From the NCBI GenBank assembly GCA_012512795.1, contig JAAZDL010000181.1:1-5590 (forward strand): a stretch of 5,590 bases of DNA. Reading direction: 5' to 3'. This stretch comes from Mycoplasmatota bacterium. Lineage in GTDB: Bacteria; Bacillota_I; Bacilli_A; RF39; UBA660. The notes under the pieces were generated by a model. It saw only the letters and a program-made list of their open reading frames with translations, ran no database searches and was not told where the DNA came from. Within the stretch, counting starts at the first letter, position 1. Each line of letters starts with the position of its first letter. Shown one piece after another: positions 1 to 5,556 of the stretch. Both the position numbers and the translations under genes were made by a program.

Positions 1-1035
1 AACATATATATCATATTTATTAACTTGGAAGCTTTCTCTTGTTTTTAATAATTCATATATAGGTTCAAGTCCAAAGGAAAAACCAATTGCTGGGTACACT
101 TGCCCATCATTTAGGAACTTTGTAATTATATTATCATATCTTCCACCACCACCTACAGCTGATGTAAAACTTTTATCTTTAGTAAATATTTCCCATACAC
201 TACCTGTGTATATATCTAAACCTCTTGCTAAAAAGGGAGTGAATATACAAAGCTTATCCATACTTAGTTCTTTTAAGAGTATATTTAACTTATTTAACTC
301 ATCTAAACCTTCTTTTAATAGTGTTACATTACTTTCATTCAACTTGTCAAATAAAGTGTTAAAATCAAGCTTAAAATAACCAAATACTTCTTCTATTATA
401 TTTCCATTAACAAACTCTTTTAATTCACCTTTAACATCTTCTTCACTTAATTTATCTAATTTATCAACACATACAATAAACTTAGATATATCATCTTTAT
501 TAACGTTTAAATGTTCAAGTAACCCATATAAAAACTTTCTATTATTATAATGTACCTCAACTTCTATATCTAAAGCTTCAAAAACATCTTTAGTCATAGA
601 AAAATACTCAACCTCAGCATATGGACTTTCAAGTCCACAAGCATCTACATCACATTGATAAAACTCACGCGCTCTACCTGCTTTAACAGGACCATTTCTA
701 AATACTTTTCCTATCTCATATCTTTTAAAGGGAAGTATAATTCCTTTATTCATACCTAATACTTTAGAAAAAGGTACTGTAAGATCATACCTAAGACCTA
801 TAAGCCTATCAGCTTGATCAGATAATTTATACACTTCTTTTAATATTTCACTACCACCAGCATACTTACTAGCTAATAATTCATAATAACATAGTATCGG
901 TGTTTCAAGTGGCAAATAACCATATGACTCAAATACTTTTTTAAGTGTATCAACTATTTTATTTCTAATGATTTGCTCTTCAGGAAGAAAATCATTAGTA
1001 CCTTTCAAATTCATTAATTTAAATTCATTTTTCAT
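1..1035 (-). CDS. hisS: Histidine-tRNA ligase (HisRS), C-terminus cut by window edge
   Basis: Class II aminoacyl-tRNA synthetase that charges tRNA-His with histidine in the cytoplasm. My translation gives 345 residues with no internal stop, running off the left edge. The N-terminus has the family start (LKGTNDFLPEE, 10-20). Motif 1 lies near residues 34-60, and motif 2 spans about 104-134 with R113 and REFYQCDVD (123-131). The histidine-specific motif ARGLDIYTGSVWE is at 270-282, the glycine loop GGGGRYDN at 295-302, and motif 3 (AIGFSFGLEPI) at 316-326. The last visible residues (KYDIYV) look like the first strand of the anticodon-binding domain, so roughly 70-90 residues are missing. Motif 2 resembles eukaryotic and archaeal HisRS more than E. 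coli HisRS. The ATG directly follows the TAG of the upstream gene. The nearest good ribosome site, GAGGG at 1049-1053, is 13 bases away, which is rather long; a weaker AGAAG at 1043-1047 is closer. The family assignment is secure. Confidence 0.97.
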   Translation of the reverse strand, partial: MKNEFKLMNLKGTNDFLPEEQIIRNKIVDTLKKVFESYGYLPLETPILCYYELLASKYAGGSEILKEVYKLSDQADRLIGLRYDLTVPFSKVLGMNKGIILPFKRYEIGKVFRNGPVKAGRAREFYQCDVDACGLESPYAEVEYFSMTKDVFEALDIEVEVHYNNRKFLYGLLEHLNVNKDDISKFIVCVDKLDKLSEEDVKGELKEFVNGNIIEEVFGYFKLDFNTLFDKLNESNVTLLKEGLDELNKLNILLKELSMDKLCIFTPFLARGLDIYTGSVWEIFTKDKSFTSAVGGGGRYDNIITKFLNDGQVYPAIGFSFGLEPIYELLKTRESFQVNKYDIYV

Positions 1036-1494
1036 CTATCTACTTCTACCCTCACTTATTTGTTCTTCATATATACTATTTGTTAAATAACTTGTATATA
1101 TCTTTTGATTATAATTCTTTTTAAATTCTTCTTCTACTATTATTAATTTAGTAAGAAATGATTTATATTCACTTTCTATCATATGTTCTCTATATTTATT
1201 TATAATAATACCTTTTAGTTTATTAATTTCATCTAAGACCATACCAACATCACCTTCAGTAGTATCTTCATCATTTAAAATACGTAACATAAATTCTATT
1301 ACTTTATCTAATTTTTTGTTTATTCTTTGTCTTATATATGATTCTCTAAGAGTTTTATCTACTAGTAATATTTTTTTAGCTTTTATAGTTATCTCAGAAG
1401 AAGCATTTTTAGGTGTAACATCAAGTCCTACCATGCTTACTTTGTAGTACATTAACTTGAATGCAGAATTATTTTTATCTATTATATATTTCAT
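1036..1494 (-). CDS. Uncharacterised 152-residue mostly helical protein between trmD and hisS
   Basis: I do not recognise this protein. From ATG 1494 it has 152 residues, no signal peptide or membrane segment and no cysteine. About the first 40 residues look mixed or beta. Residues 40-130 are charged and strongly helical, with short predicted coiled stretches (RQRINKKLDKVIEFMLRIL and EINKLKGIIINKYREHM) separated by an acidic turn, NDEDTTEGD, at 74-82. The C-terminus is basic (EGRSR). An in-frame GTG at 1506 and an ATG at 1500 precede the chosen start. The GTG overlaps the Shine-Dalgarno AAGGTGG and the ATG at 1500 is only 2 bases from it, whereas ATG 1494 has an 8-base spacing. The gene ends with TAG directly against the hisS ATG, in the same reading frame. 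Its position suggests a link to tRNA metabolism, which is inference only. It could instead be a lineage-specific helical protein of unrelated function. Confidence 0.8.
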   Translation of the reverse strand: MKYIIDKNNSAFKLMYYKVSMVGLDVTPKNASSEITIKAKKILLVDKTLRESYIRQRINKKLDKVIEFMLRILNDEDTTEGDVGMVLDEINKLKGIIINKYREHMIESEYKSFLTKLIIVEEEFKKNYNQKIYTSYLTNSIYEEQISEGRSR

Positions 1495-1502
1495 AACCAT
1501 AC

Positions 1503-1509
1503 CCACCTT
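1503..1509 (-). promoter_or_regulatory. Ribosome binding site that decides the start of the 152-residue gene
   Basis: The minus strand reads AAGGTGG here, overlapping the TAA stop of trmD (1508-1510). It is 8 bases from ATG 1494. The upstream in-frame GTG (1504-1506) lies inside the site itself and so cannot be the start used with it. Confidence 0.75.
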
Positions 1510-2170
1510 ATTTTAATAAATCATTTCTATATTCTTTTGTAATTCTCTTTCTTTCTTTTTCTCTATATTCATTTATTAGTTTATGATTACCACTTAGTAA
1601 TACTTCAGGTACTTCCATATCATTAAAAATTCTTGGTTTTGTATAAACAGGATAATCAAGCAATCCATCATCAAAACTTTCACTTTCTAAACTAGTTTTA
1701 GATATAACACCGTCTAAAAGTCTTACAACTGAGTCTATAATCATCATAGATGGAATCTCTCCTCCAGTTAATACAAAGTCTCCAATAGACACTATTTCAT
1801 CTGCTAAAGAATAAATCCTTTCATCAAAACCTTCATAATGCCCACACAATATTATTAAATGCTTATATTTAGAAAATTCATAAGCTTTAGTTTGATTAAA
1901 TGTCTTACCTCTTGGAGTTAGTAAAATAACATGAGAATCTTTCTTTTTAACACTATTAATAGCATTAAACACAGGTTCACACATAAGAACCATCCCACCA
2001 CCACCACCAAACTGATAATCATCAACTTGATTGTTTTTGTAAGTCGTATAATTTCTTATATCAATAATATTTATTTCAACTTTATTTTTAACAATAGCTC
2101 TAGCTATAATACTTTCTGTTAAAAAACAATTGAACATATCTGGAAATAAAGTTAAAACATCAATTTTCAT
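1508..2170 (-). CDS. trmD: tRNA (guanine37-N1)-methyltransferase TrmD
   Basis: SPOUT-class methyltransferase that uses S-adenosylmethionine to make m1G37 next to the anticodon, preventing +1 frameshifts; it acts as a homodimer in the cytoplasm. From ATG 2170 it has 220 residues, a little shorter than the usual 230-255. It has the family N-terminus MKIDVLTLFPDMF, the glycine loop FGGGGGMVL (54-62), TPRGKTF (85-91), the trefoil-knot cofactor region CGHYEGFDERI (109-119), SIGDFVLTGGE (128-138), R150 (E. coli R154) and a C-terminal part with YPVYTKP (173-179) and VPEVLLSGNH (187-196). E164 sits where E. coli has catalytic D169. An in-frame TTG at 2182 would add four residues, but it overlaps the GAGG ribosome site, and MKIDV is the conserved family start. 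rimM ends 8 bases upstream of the ATG, so the two are probably translationally coupled. Confidence 0.98.
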   Translation of the reverse strand: MKIDVLTLFPDMFNCFLTESIIARAIVKNKVEINIIDIRNYTTYKNNQVDDYQFGGGGGMVLMCEPVFNAINSVKKKDSHVILLTPRGKTFNQTKAYEFSKYKHLIILCGHYEGFDERIYSLADEIVSIGDFVLTGGEIPSMMIIDSVVRLLDGVISKTSLESESFDDGLLDYPVYTKPRIFNDMEVPEVLLSGNHKLINEYREKERKRITKEYRNDLLK

Positions 2171-2176
2171 AAGAAA

Positions 2177-2180
2177 CCTC
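2177..2180 (-). promoter_or_regulatory. trmD ribosome binding site overlapping the rimM stop codon
   Basis: GAGG on the minus strand, 6 bases from ATG 2170, shares bases with the TGA stop of rimM (2179-2181). It supports ATG 2170 rather than TTG 2182 as the trmD start. Confidence 0.7.
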
Positions 2181-2649
2181 AAATATCTTTAAAGTATATT
2201 TTATTATTTTTAATATCTATCTTTTCAATAAAGTTTTTATTATAAGGAATATATATATCATTAATCTTAACAATTTTATTTCCATTATTATTTTGATACT
2301 CTTTTATTTTACCAATAACTATATTTTCATACATAGCATCAATATTTATCAAATCATCACTAAGAAGTTCATCATCATTTAATATTAATTGACTACTTAA
2401 AATATATACTGTATTACCTTTATATTTTAACACATCATTAATATTGTCTATTCCTATAAATTTAACCATATCATAGTTTTTATGCCGTCTATAAGTCTCT
2501 ATAGTTTCTTTATTTTTATTATTTCCAATATATAAATTATTATTTATATTAAATACTCTATCTTTAAATTCAAAGTCACTAATTATTCTCACTTCACCTT
2601 TTAATGCATGTGTATTAACTATTTTACCTATATAAATATAATCATCCAT
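2179..2649 (-). CDS. rimM: Ribosome maturation factor RimM (16S rRNA processing)
   Basis: Assembly factor that binds the 30S head, contacting S19 in studied species, and helps 16S rRNA maturation. It has 156 residues, at the short end for the family (about 160-180). The N-terminal beta-barrel carries the signature IGKIVNTHALKGEVRI (7-22); the usual NTHG is NTHA here. A C-terminal PRC-barrel-like domain follows from about 100 to 155, ending in IYIPYNKNFIEKIDIKNNKI (132-151). The glycine-leucine tail often seen at the RimM C-terminus is absent. The gene is extremely AT-rich (8 and 9 G/C in two sampled 60-base lines), and the protein is correspondingly about 15% asparagine (24 of 156). ATG 2649 follows AAGGAGT at 2655-2661 with 5 bases between. 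It ends with TGA inside the trmD ribosome site. The adjacent trmD, the usual rimM partner, supports the call. Confidence 0.93.
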   Translation of the reverse strand: MDDYIYIGKIVNTHALKGEVRIISDFEFKDRVFNINNNLYIGNNKNKETIETYRRHKNYDMVKFIGIDNINDVLKYKGNTVYILSSQLILNDDELLSDDLINIDAMYENIVIGKIKEYQNNNGNKIVKINDIYIPYNKNFIEKIDIKNNKIYFKDI

Positions 2650-2652
2650 AAT

Positions 2653-3381
2653 TTACTCCTTATATAAATAATGTAGTATAATTCCACTAGCTACTCCAAC
2701 ATTTAAACTTTCACAAGAATCACTCATATTAATTTTAATTACTTTGTCGCACATACTAATAATTTTATTACTAACACCATTACCTTCGTTGCCTAATATA
2801 ATAGCATATTCATCAAATTTTTCAACTCCTTGAAGAAAAGTTTTTGTTTTTAATGATGTCCCTATTATACATATATTACTTTCTTTTAGTTTTTTAATTA
2901 TAACTTCTATATCATCTATAATGATATTTATATTAAATATCATCCCACCAGTTGCTCTTAAAACTTTTTCATTATATGGCGAAACAGAATCTTTTGAAAA
3001 GACTATAGTATCTACTCCAAATGCTACAGCATTTCTAATAATAGTTCCTGCATTACCAGGATCTTGTATATTATCTAGTATAACTACTTTTTTATATGTA
3101 GAATGATTATTATTCATAGATACAACACCAATCATTCTAGGAGTACTTTTTAAATCACTCATAGTTTTCATAACATCAAGTGTTACATTATCATATTCAA
3201 ATTCAAAATCTATTTTTGTATTTTCTAAAACATAAAGTTCAACTAATAAGTTATTTTTATAAGCTTCTATTACCAAATTTTCACCTTCAACAATAAATGA
3301 ATTGTTTTTAATAGATTCTTTTTTATCTAAAAGGCTTCTTACTTTTTTAATTTTCTTATTATCTTTAGAACTTATAAGCAT
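2653..3381 (-). CDS. TrmH/SpoU-family RNA 2'-O-ribose methyltransferase
   Basis: SPOUT-fold enzyme that methylates a ribose 2'-OH of rRNA or tRNA with S-adenosylmethionine; the exact target cannot be read from the sequence. It has 242 residues. Residues 1-25 form a basic start. A substrate-binding domain (about 27-90) begins FIVEGENLVIEA. The catalytic knot domain follows with all three family motifs: motif 1 DNIQDPGNAGTIIRNAVAFG (103-122, catalytic R116), motif 2 ILGNEGNGVS (195-204) and motif 3 ESLNVGVASGIIL (224-236). SPYNEKVLRATGG (134-146) is also typical. The layout matches the YsgA/RlmB-like branch of Firmicutes rather than tRNA TrmL, which lacks the N-terminal domain. ATG 3381 has a strong site, AAAGGAGGA, at 3387-3395, and one base separates it from the metallopeptidase stop. 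Its terminal Lys-Glu codons (AAGGAG) double as the rimM ribosome site. Confidence 0.93.
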   Translation of the reverse strand: MLISSKDNKKIKKVRSLLDKKESIKNNSFIVEGENLVIEAYKNNLLVELYVLENTKIDFEFEYDNVTLDVMKTMSDLKSTPRMIGVVSMNNNHSTYKKVVILDNIQDPGNAGTIIRNAVAFGVDTIVFSKDSVSPYNEKVLRATGGMIFNINIIIDDIEVIIKKLKESNICIIGTSLKTKTFLQGVEKFDEYAIILGNEGNGVSNKIISMCDKVIKINMSDSCESLNVGVASGIILHYLYKE

Positions 3382-3382
3382 A

Positions 3383-4018
3383 CTATTCCTCCTTTAATAT
3401 TTTTTGTGATGATTTATAATCACTTTTATACTTTTTTACATACTTCCAAAAATTAGTTGAATGATTAAACTCTAAAAAGTGACATAATTCATGTATAATA
3501 ACATAATCAATTTCATTTATAGAATATTTAATTAATTCAAAGTTTAACTTAATCAATTTTTCTTTTTTGTTACAATAACCCCATTTTCTCTTCATTTTTC
3601 TAATAGCAACTTCAGGATAAGGAATATTTTCTTCAAATAAATTAAAACATACATCTACCCTTTCATTAAATATCCTTTTAGCTTCATTTTCTAGAAATGT
3701 GTTTAAATATGAAACATTTTTAACAAACACTCTATCTCCTACAAACTCTATTTTATTAATTGTATTTAATTTAACAACATCATATTTTTTACCTAAATAA
3801 TAGAATTCTTCTTTTTTCTTTTCTTTCTTTTGTACTTTTTTATCCATTTCTATAATTGAAGAGGCATTTTTTTCTATAAATTCAAGAATAGTTTTATTAG
3901 ATATTAAGTAGTTACTAGTAATATATATGCCATCTTTCTTAACTCTTAAATACATATTTTTATTATTCTTTTTTTCAATATATAAATTAAATAATTTTCC
4001 ATTTACGACTACATGCAT
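3383..4018 (-). CDS. YgjP/WLM-type M48-like zinc metallopeptidase domain protein
   Basis: Predicted zinc-dependent hydrolase of the YgjP/DUF45 family, cytoplasmic, with no signal peptide or membrane segment. It has 211 residues, close to the 220-240 usual for the family. The N-terminal beta-rich part includes YLRVKKDGIYITSNY (23-37). A lysine-rich stretch lies at 60-70. The conserved RKMKRKWGYCN (140-150) corresponds to the family's K-W-G-S-C segment, with Tyr replacing Ser. The zinc site HELCH is at 176-180, with E177 as the likely catalytic base and H186 as the third ligand in FNHSTNFW. Family members have been annotated as metal-dependent hydrolases or UTP pyrophosphatase, but the physiological substrate is poorly known. 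ATG 4018 follows AGAGG (4024-4028) with 5 bases between. It is the first gene of the operon, downstream of a terminator and a candidate promoter. Its last codons (AAG GAG GAA) form the ribosome site of the next gene. Confidence 0.92.
   Translation of the reverse strand: MHVVVNGKLFNLYIEKKNNKNMYLRVKKDGIYITSNYLISNKTILEFIEKNASSIIEMDKKVQKKEKKKEEFYYLGKKYDVVKLNTINKIEFVGDRVFVKNVSYLNTFLENEAKRIFNERVDVCFNLFEENIPYPEVAIRKMKRKWGYCNKKEKLIKLNFELIKYSINEIDYVIIHELCHFLEFNHSTNFWKYVKKYKSDYKSSQKILKEE
3387..3395 (-). promoter_or_regulatory. Ribosome binding site inside the end of the metallopeptidase gene
   Basis: AAAGGAGGA on the minus strand lies within the last sense codons of the upstream gene, 5 bases from ATG 3381. 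It is the best Shine-Dalgarno match in the operon and implies that the methyltransferase start is read by ribosomes finishing the gene before it. Confidence 0.75.
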
Positions 4019-4033
4019 ATTAACCTCTATATA

Positions 4034-4062
4034 ATTATATCATTTTTTATAACAATAAAAAA
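4034..4062 (-). promoter_or_regulatory. Candidate extended -10 promoter of the six-gene operon
   Basis: The minus strand has TGATATAAT at 4034-4042, a perfect TATAAT (4034-4039) with the extended -10 TG one base upstream. At 17 bases spacing the -35 position (4057-4062) is only TTTTTT, a poor match to TTGACA, as can be tolerated with an extended -10. Initiation about 7 bases downstream would fall near 4027, leaving a leader of only about 9 bases and placing AGAGG at the very 5' end. A TATAAA at 4046-4051 is an alternative -10 with a longer leader. It is the only stretch between the surface-protein terminator and the operon. Confidence 0.5.
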
Positions 4063-4082
4063 GCATTCATATATGAATGCTT
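4057..4082 (-). terminator. Intrinsic terminator of the surface-protein gene
   Basis: A perfect 22-base palindrome (4061-4082) forms a 9-bp stem, AAGCATTCA/TGAATGCTT, with a TATA loop (4070-4073). On the minus strand six T residues (4057-4062) follow, two of them inside the stem. It begins 6 bases after the TAA of the 464-residue gene. The stem has only 3 G-C pairs, so termination may be partial and allow some read-through into the operon. Confidence 0.85.
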
Positions 4083-4088
4083 AATATT

Positions 4089-5483
4089 TTAAGTTTCACT
4101 AAATTCAAGAGTTTGTTCTTCCCATATTGCGTTTAATGTAATATCTGCATCAGGTACGAATTCCTCTGGTAATTTAACTTCTTCAACAGTTCCGTCAAAT
4201 GGATCAGTAACTGTTTTACTCCATCCAGCAAATTCTTTCTCAAGTTCTTCAACATTATCATCAACAGCTGCTGTATACCCTGTTCCTTCTTTGCCTGATA
4301 CATCTTCTAATTTAATTTCACCATAGTCAATTTGAGGTTTTTCATTTGCTACAACTTTTTTACTAGTACCAGTTGGAACATCTACTTTTACAAAATAAGT
4401 AGGTACTTCCATATCTAGTTCTTCCGCTGTTGGCAAATTATAATCTAATAAATCATTCTCAGTATATCCTATTTCTTCTACAGTCTTTCCTTCACTAGTA
4501 TAGATAACTTTAATTTCTCCACAAACTGCATAATAAGTTGTATCTTTCTTAACATTTATTGTATCTCCAGGATTAGCATTTATTACTTTACCAAACTCCT
4601 CAAGTGTCCATCCAAGGAATTTAGTTCCAGATGCACAAATGTTATCATTATTTGAAGGCCCTTGTACTTCGTATGTTTTAGCTCCATCTACATCAAGAAC
4701 ATCTGCATGATCTTTGCCGCTAAATCCATAGTATTCTACTGTTACATCATCTACTTCTTTAGCATACAGGTATATTTCATTATTTTCATTAGCAAATTCA
4801 ACAATACTATTTGTTAATGCTGTTACTTTATTAGTAAATGCACTATCACTATACCATCCTATAAATATTTTAGTACTATCTATATCGCTTAACTCTGTAT
4901 CTGTATCATTTACAGTATAAGATTTAGGATTAGTAGTATCTCTATCATAAATAATTGTATATTCTATTATTTCGCACTCTAGATATATTTCAGTATCTGA
5001 TTTTATCTTAGTATTAAAATCAAATTCTTCTTTAAATTCTGCTGTAGTATAGTATTTACAAGAACTATACCCTTTTGGAATATATTTCTCTGCAGTATCT
5101 CCTTCGTTAACATCACTTACGTAATATGACATAAGATCATCATAAAGATAAACAACTTTATAAACGCTCTTATTTTCTTCTCCTCCAGTAGTTGGTTTTG
5201 AACTATTAGAAGTAGAAGTTACTTTTTTAACTACTATACGATCCACTAGTTTTTCTTCATCTTTTTCTTCATCTTCATCTTTTTCAACAGGAATTACAAT
5301 ATCTTGTTCATCATCAGGAGTAACAACCTCCTTTTTCTGACAACCAATTAAAATACCAACGATTGTAATCATAATAATCAAAATAGCTATAACTACAAAA
5401 ACTATTACTCTTTTGTCACTATCGTCTTCTATAAACTCTTCACTTAATTTAGTTGATGTTTTTTTATCATCAATCTTTGACAT
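4089..5483 (-). CDS. Membrane-anchored or lipoprotein surface protein with InlB/Flg_new-like repeat modules
   Basis: A 464-residue protein of unknown specific role, probably displayed on the outer face of the membrane. Residues 1-24 are charged. Residues 25-47 are strongly hydrophobic and run into LIGC (45-48), which fits a lipobox with C48 as the lipid-modified cysteine; with such a long n-region a plain membrane anchor is also possible. A linker follows: acidic and lysine-rich (DEDEEKDEEK, 69-78), then Ser/Thr-rich (89-100). The rest (107-456) contains about four diverged modules of the Listeria-Bacteroides (InlB B-repeat/Flg_new) type. They are recognised by the FxGW strand (FIGW 207, FLGW 289, FAGW 418) and closing strands such as DTEIYLEC, NEIYLYAKE, DTTYYAVC and DITLNAIWEE. 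There is no C-terminal LPxTG sorting signal and no enzyme motif. GGGAGG at 5489-5494 is 5 bases from ATG 5483. It has its own promoter and terminator. An adhesive or scaffolding role is a family-based guess. Confidence 0.9.
   Translation of the reverse strand: MSKIDDKKTSTKLSEEFIEDDSDKRVIVFVVIAILIIMITIVGILIGCQKKEVVTPDDEQDIVIPVEKDEDEEKDEEKLVDRIVVKKVTSTSNSSKPTTGGEENKSVYKVVYLYDDLMSYYVSDVNEGDTAEKYIPKGYSSCKYYTTAEFKEEFDFNTKIKSDTEIYLECEIIEYTIIYDRDTTNPKSYTVNDTDTELSDIDSTKIFIGWYSDSAFTNKVTALTNSIVEFANENNEIYLYAKEVDDVTVEYYGFSGKDHADVLDVDGAKTYEVQGPSNNDNICASGTKFLGWTLEEFGKVINANPGDTINVKKDTTYYAVCGEIKVIYTSEGKTVEEIGYTENDLLDYNLPTAEELDMEVPTYFVKVDVPTGTSKKVVANEKPQIDYGEIKLEDVSGKEGTGYTAAVDDNVEELEKEFAGWSKTVTDPFDGTVEEVKLPEEFVPDADITLNAIWEEQTLEFSET
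4116..5165 (-). repeat. Array of about four diverged protein-level InlB-like modules
   Basis: Within the surface protein, approximate module limits are residues 107-173 (5165-4965), 174-243 (4964-4755), 247-323 (4745-4515) and 324-456 (4514-4116). Modules 2 to 4 keep the FxGW core; module 1 has a degenerate version (GYSSCKYY). The last unit is nearly twice as long and may hold an insertion or two fused modules. DNA identity between units is not apparent, so the duplications are old. Confidence 0.6.
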
Positions 5484-5496
5484 ATAAACCTCCCAT

Positions 5497-5518
5497 GAGT
5501 AAATACTTCTTTTTACTC
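5497..5518 (-). promoter_or_regulatory. Small hairpin in the leader of the surface-protein gene
   Basis: The minus strand reads GAGTAAA (5512-5518), an 8-base loop, then TTTACTC (5497-5503): a perfect 7-bp inverted repeat just downstream of the expected transcription start and 2 bases before GGGAGG. It has two G-C pairs, so it is weak. It could stabilise the 5' end, modulate ribosome access, act as a repressor half-site pair, or be chance. Confidence 0.4.
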
Positions 5519-5527
5519 TTAATATTT

Positions 5528-5556
5528 ATTATAATAATTAACAAAATTAAAATCAA
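5528..5556 (-). promoter_or_regulatory. Sigma-A-type promoter of the surface-protein gene
   Basis: On the minus strand TTGATT (5551-5556, four of six matches to TTGACA) is followed by exactly 17 bases and a perfect TATAAT (5528-5533). Initiation is expected near 5521, giving a leader of about 38 bases. Nothing recognisable lies further upstream (5557-5590). Confidence 0.8.

Noticed and set aside
1030..1100. T-box leader or separate promoter for hisS
   Set aside because: hisS starts directly at the stop of the preceding gene, leaving no room for a leader, and I saw no specifier or antiterminator structure.
1036..1506. GTG start at 1506 for the 152-residue protein, and likewise TTG 2182 for trmD
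   Set aside because: Both codons overlap the Shine-Dalgarno sequence itself; the next well-spaced ATG (1494 and 2170) fits better, and for trmD it gives the conserved N-terminus.
1931..2122. Plus-strand open frame of 63 codons
   Set aside because: It lies wholly inside trmD on the opposite strand, has a low-complexity Asn/Ile/Thr/Phe composition, and no ribosome site was evident. It is a shadow of the real gene.
2179..2181. TGA read as tryptophan (Mycoplasma code), extending RimM
   Set aside because: Read-through would add only about nine unconserved residues into the trmD start; all Trp codons I located are TGG.
2921..3106. Plus-strand open frame of 61 codons
   Set aside because: It is antisense to the conserved motif 1 region of the TrmH-family gene, which explains its composition. 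I see no independent sign of coding.
4061..4082. The perfect palindrome as an operator or mobile-element end
   Set aside because: Its place 6 bases after a stop codon, followed by a T-run on the same strand, is fully explained by an intrinsic terminator.
4089..5483. Surface-protein gene as recently acquired DNA because it looks richer in G/C than rimM
   Set aside because: Sampled lines of hisS and trmD reach similar G/C (about 38%) to those of the surface gene (23-40%). rimM is the outlier, so base composition gives no sign of transfer.
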